Shown piece by piece: positions 61,784 through 64,000 of a DNA stretch of 64,000 nt. The notes beneath the pieces are model-generated. The model saw only the letters and a program-made list of their open reading frames with translations. It did no database searches and had not been told where the DNA came from. Origin of the DNA: Geotalea toluenoxydans JCM 15764 (GTDB lineage: Bacteria; Desulfobacterota; Desulfuromonadia; Geobacterales; Geobacteraceae); contig NZ_BBCJ01000006.1 in NCBI RefSeq assembly GCF_001311985.1, positions 95,787-159,786 on the forward strand. Reading direction: 5' to 3'. Position 1 is the first letter of the stretch. Every line of letters begins with the position of its first letter. A program made the position numbers and the translations under genes.

Positions 61784-62005
61784 ATGATCGAAGATGTAAA
61801 AAAAGTGCTCGATACAATCCGCCCTAATCTGCAGGCGGATGGCGGTGATGTTGAACTGGTCGAGGTCGGTGAAGACGGCGTCGTCAAAGTTAAACTGGTG
61901 GGAGCATGCGGCCATTGCCCCATGTCCACCATGACCCTCAAAATGGGTATTGAGAGAACCCTGAAAGAAAAAGTGCCGGGAGTTAAAGAAGTAATTTCCG
62001 TCTGA
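61784..62005 (+). CDS. NifU C-terminal-type Fe-S scaffold
   Basis: A 73-residue Nfu domain. [13 protein letters not shown] and [14 protein letters not shown] with the CxxC cluster-binding pair are diagnostic. It carries and delivers Fe-S clusters. AAGGAG precedes the ATG. Confidence 0.93.
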   Translation: MIEDVKKVLDTIRPNLQADGGDVELVEVGEDGVVKVKLVGACGHCPMSTMTLKMGIERTLKEKVPGVKEVISV

Positions 62006-62011
62006 TTCACC

Positions 62012-62046
62012 TGGGCGCGGGCTTTAAACCGCGCCTTTACTTTTTT
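62012..62046 (+). terminator. Terminator after the Nfu gene
   Basis: GGCGCGG (62014-62020) pairs with CCGCGCC (62029-62035), followed by TTTACTTTTTT. Confidence 0.85.
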
Positions 62047-62099
62047 CGGGTTATATACGCAACCCGGAGACTTTTACCTCACCTGCATTGGCTGATTCC

Positions 62100-63287
62100 A
62101 TGTCCCTAATACGGCGGAAAAGAAAATATCGCATCTTTCGCACCCCCCGCTTCTTCAACATGTTCAGAAGAAACACCGATGCCGCTGCCTCCAGAGGAAA
62201 CAGGGTGGAGCTCTTCAGAAACGGGGAAGAGTTTTTTTCTGCTCTGTTTCAGGCAATTGGCCAGGCAGAAAAGGTAATCTGCCTCGAATTCTATCTCATC
62301 CGTGACGACAATACCGGCCGTGCTCTGGCAGATGCCGTTCTCCAGGCTGCAGAACGCGGGGTAAAGGTTTATCTCCTCTACGACTATATCGGCTGCTTCG
62401 ACACCCCCGGTGCATATTTTCGCGGGCTGGAAAAAGGGGGAATCGTCTGCTGCCCCTTCAATCCCCCCACCTTCAGCAAGGGTATAGGCTGGTTCGATAA
62501 GCGCGATCACCGGAAAATTGTCGTCATCGATGGCAGAACAGCCTTCACCGGAGGACTGAACATCGGTGATGAATATGCCGGATGCGGCGAGGACTTCGAC
62601 CGCTGGCGCGATGTGGGGATACGCCTTGAAGGTCCTGCCGTACTCGAATTGAACCGGCTTTTCCGGGAAAACTGGCACAGAGAAAGGTCGACCATCCCTG
62701 AAGGTTGTGCTGATCCTTACCTGCTGAACAGTGCCGGTGAGGACGAAGTGTTTATCGTCAATGGTGGCCCCCACCATAACCGTTCATTCATTCGCAGCGC
62801 CTTCCGCATGGCCATTGCCGGTGCTTCGGAAAGCATCGTCATTGCCAATCCCTACTTTGTCCCCGGACCACGTGTAATCCGCTCTCTGCTTCGCGCTGTC
62901 GGCCGTGGAGTACAGGTGCGCCTCATCCTCCCGGCCAAAAGCGACGTCCCCATAGTCCGCCTCGTCAGCAGAAGCTATTACGCATCGCTGTTGAAGAACG
63001 GCATCGAAATTTACGAACGTCAAGGAACCATTCTTCATGCGAAGGTAATGATCATCGACAGCTGCTGGTCGGTGATAGGCTCGGCCAATCTGGACCAGCG
63101 CAGTTTTCATCGCAATTATGAGGTCAATGTCATTGTCGACAGCCCATCGTTCGGCGCGCAGGTTTCGCAGATGCTGATGGCTGACCTGGCAAGATCAAAA
63201 AGGATTGTACTTGCCGAACATGAGCAGCGTGGCTGGTTGGTACGCATGATGGAGCGGGTCTGCGCACCGGTGAGCTGGTTTTTGTGA
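62100..63287 (+). CDS. cls: Cardiolipin synthase-type phospholipase D protein
   Basis: 395 residues. Two HKD motifs, DHRKIVVIDGRTAFTGGLNIGDEY and ILHAKVMIIDSCWSVIGSANLDQRS, give the two catalytic halves of PLD enzymes. RNGEEFFSALFQAIGQAE and NPYFVPG are family positions. There are no N-terminal membrane helices, as in ClsB-type enzymes. ATG 62100 is taken; TTG 62088 is also in frame. It makes cardiolipin from phosphatidylglycerol or related lipids. Confidence 0.88.
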   Translation: MSLIRRKRKYRIFRTPRFFNMFRRNTDAAASRGNRVELFRNGEEFFSALFQAIGQAEKVICLEFYLIRDDNTGRALADAVLQAAERGVKVYLLYDYIGCFDTPGAYFRGLEKGGIVCCPFNPPTFSKGIGWFDKRDHRKIVVIDGRTAFTGGLNIGDEYAGCGEDFDRWRDVGIRLEGPAVLELNRLFRENWHRERSTIPEGCADPYLLNSAGEDEVFIVNGGPHHNRSFIRSAFRMAIAGASESIVIANPYFVPGPRVIRSLLRAVGRGVQVRLILPAKSDVPIVRLVSRSYYASLLKNGIEIYERQGTILHAKVMIIDSCWSVIGSANLDQRSFHRNYEVNVIVDSPSFGAQVSQMLMADLARSKRIVLAEHEQRGWLVRMMERVCAPVSWFL

Positions 63288-63350
63288 ATTTTTTGATAAA
63301 GTTGTAAATTTTAATGTTATTATCACGGCAGTCCTGTTTATGGAGTTTCC

Positions 63351-64000
63351 ATGTTCACTTTGAAAGAATCCGTTGACTGCATAGAAGCAGCAGAATCGGA
63401 CATTACAGACATTCATAAATCGCGATCTGCCGTTGCTATCACCCCAAACGGCCTTCCCAAGCAGCTATACGACGCATTCATCTGTTCAATTAAAGAAGGT
63501 GAATCGCTGCAGGTGTATGTTGCACTCGCCACCCGCAACAGCAAAAAAGCTCTTGTCTACACTGCTGCAGGTGAGGCAGCCATCCTGGCGGGAACTGAAC
63601 TGCTGCTGGAGGAAGCCCTGGAATTTTTAAAGGACATGGGCTTCGAAATGGAGCATGTTGACCTGAATTACAGTGTTGCCTTGAGGGAAGTCGTGCTGCG
63701 CGGCATCCGCGTTATCCGTCCGGTAAGCGCCGCAAGGTTGCTGCCAGAAAACAGGCAGCCACAGAAAAAACAGCAGCTATGGAAGACGAAGAAACGCGCC
63801 GTGTCGAGGAAGACTCAGCACGAAAAAAAGCTGAAGAAGCAGCAAAGGCTGCGGCCGATAAAGAGCGCAAAGCTGCTGAAGAGGCAGCAAGGATCAAGGC
63901 CGAAGAGGAGCGGAAAGCTGCCGAGGAAGCGGCAAGGATCAAGGCCGAGGAGGAACGGAAGGCTGCAGAGGAAGCGGCCAGGGTCAAGGCTGAAGAGGAG
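63351..64000 (+). CDS. Repeat-rich protein with Lys/Glu/Ala coiled coil, partial, frameshifted
   Basis: The start is ATG 63351 after TGGAG. The first 120 residues form a compact domain (SVDCIEAAESDITDIHKSRSA, ALATRNSKKALVYTAAG, LLEEALEFLKDMGFEMEHV). Near 63720 the frame shifts and a long helix begins, ending in at least three exact-length 15-residue units KAAEEAARIKAEEER encoded by a 45-base tandem repeat (about 63810-64000), running off the window. Such helices occur in TolA-like and other spanning proteins. No family is assigned. Confidence 0.6.
   Translation, partial: MFTLKESVDCIEAAESDITDIHKSRSAVAITPNGLPKQLYDAFICSIKEGESLQVYVALATRNSKKALVYTAAGEAAILAGTELLLEEALEFLKDMGFEMEHVDLNYSVALREVVLRGIRVIRPVSAARLLPENRQPQKKQQLWKTKKRAVSRKTQHEKKLKKQQRLRPIKSAKLLKRQQGSRPKRSGKLPRKRQGSRPRRNGRLQRKRPGSRLKR

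Noticed and set aside
63712..63987. Minus-strand Ala/Ser-rich open frame with repeats
   Set aside because: It is the shadow of the 45-base repeats of the plus-strand coiled-coil gene.

Overview
The window looks like a chromosomal segment of a Geobacteraceae bacterium (Geobacter/Geotalea type). This rests on a PpcA-like triheme c-type cytochrome, an etfBA operon with a membrane Fe-S quinone oxidoreductase, MetV/MetF/FolD one-carbon genes, an ANTAR response regulator, a GEMM-type riboswitch ahead of a DUF4382 lipoprotein, DUF4410 and DUF4136-like surface proteins, a lone CheD and a selenocysteine tRNA. No phage, conjugative or CRISPR material was seen.

Layout. 0-9 kb: transporter tail, cytochrome, acetate kinase, amidotransferase, then etfB-etfA-oxidoreductase on the minus strand. 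9-19 kb: amidohydrolase, phosphate-type binding protein, UPF0016 cation transporter, TonB, galU, the folD-metV-metF C1 operon, and a small housekeeping run (fmdB, CBS protein, yggU, divIVA, yggT). 19-31.5 kb: an extracellular-matrix region. It holds a lipoprotein and a roughly 1500-residue Ig/cadherin-like dockerin protein, an outer-membrane barrel, and a locus resembling the Fap functional-amyloid system. That locus has three secreted proteins sharing a C-terminal QN motif, a periplasmic C39 peptidase, a near-consensus sigma-54 promoter and an adjacent PilZ-zinc ribbon-sigma-54 activator. 31.6-37.1 kb: a ybhGFSR-type ABC exporter. 37.2-41.3 kb: ANTAR regulator, a yybP-ykoY (manganese) riboswitch ahead of htpX and terC, and a CorC-type protein. 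41.4-49 kb: lipoproteins, selC, a Fic protein with an operator-like repeat cluster, a methyltransferase, the riboswitch-controlled DUF4382 lipoprotein, CheD, a DAC-like protein and a cold-shock protein. 49.6-64 kb: large NAD-glutamate dehydrogenase, a chemoreceptor, trmB, a DEAD helicase with a WYL regulator, MidA, a HAD phosphatase, aspartase, an Nfu scaffold, cardiolipin synthase, and a repeat-rich protein cut by the window edge.

A strong caveat: more than thirty genes are broken by single-base shifts. Many are consistent with one missing G or C in a short G/C run, and the conserved remainder continues in the next frame. This looks like sequence error rather than mass pseudogenisation. Coordinates below span the reconstructed genes, and the shift position is stated in each entry.

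Together the genes suggest a respiratory anaerobe that feeds acyl-CoA and acetate carbon into a menaquinone pool and invests in a surface matrix. That matrix appears to be wired to cyclic dinucleotides: PilZ for c-di-GMP, a GEMM riboswitch, and a possible c-di-AMP-type cyclase domain. Short heptanucleotide tandem repeats, a MITE and other dispersed repeats sit in the spacers.
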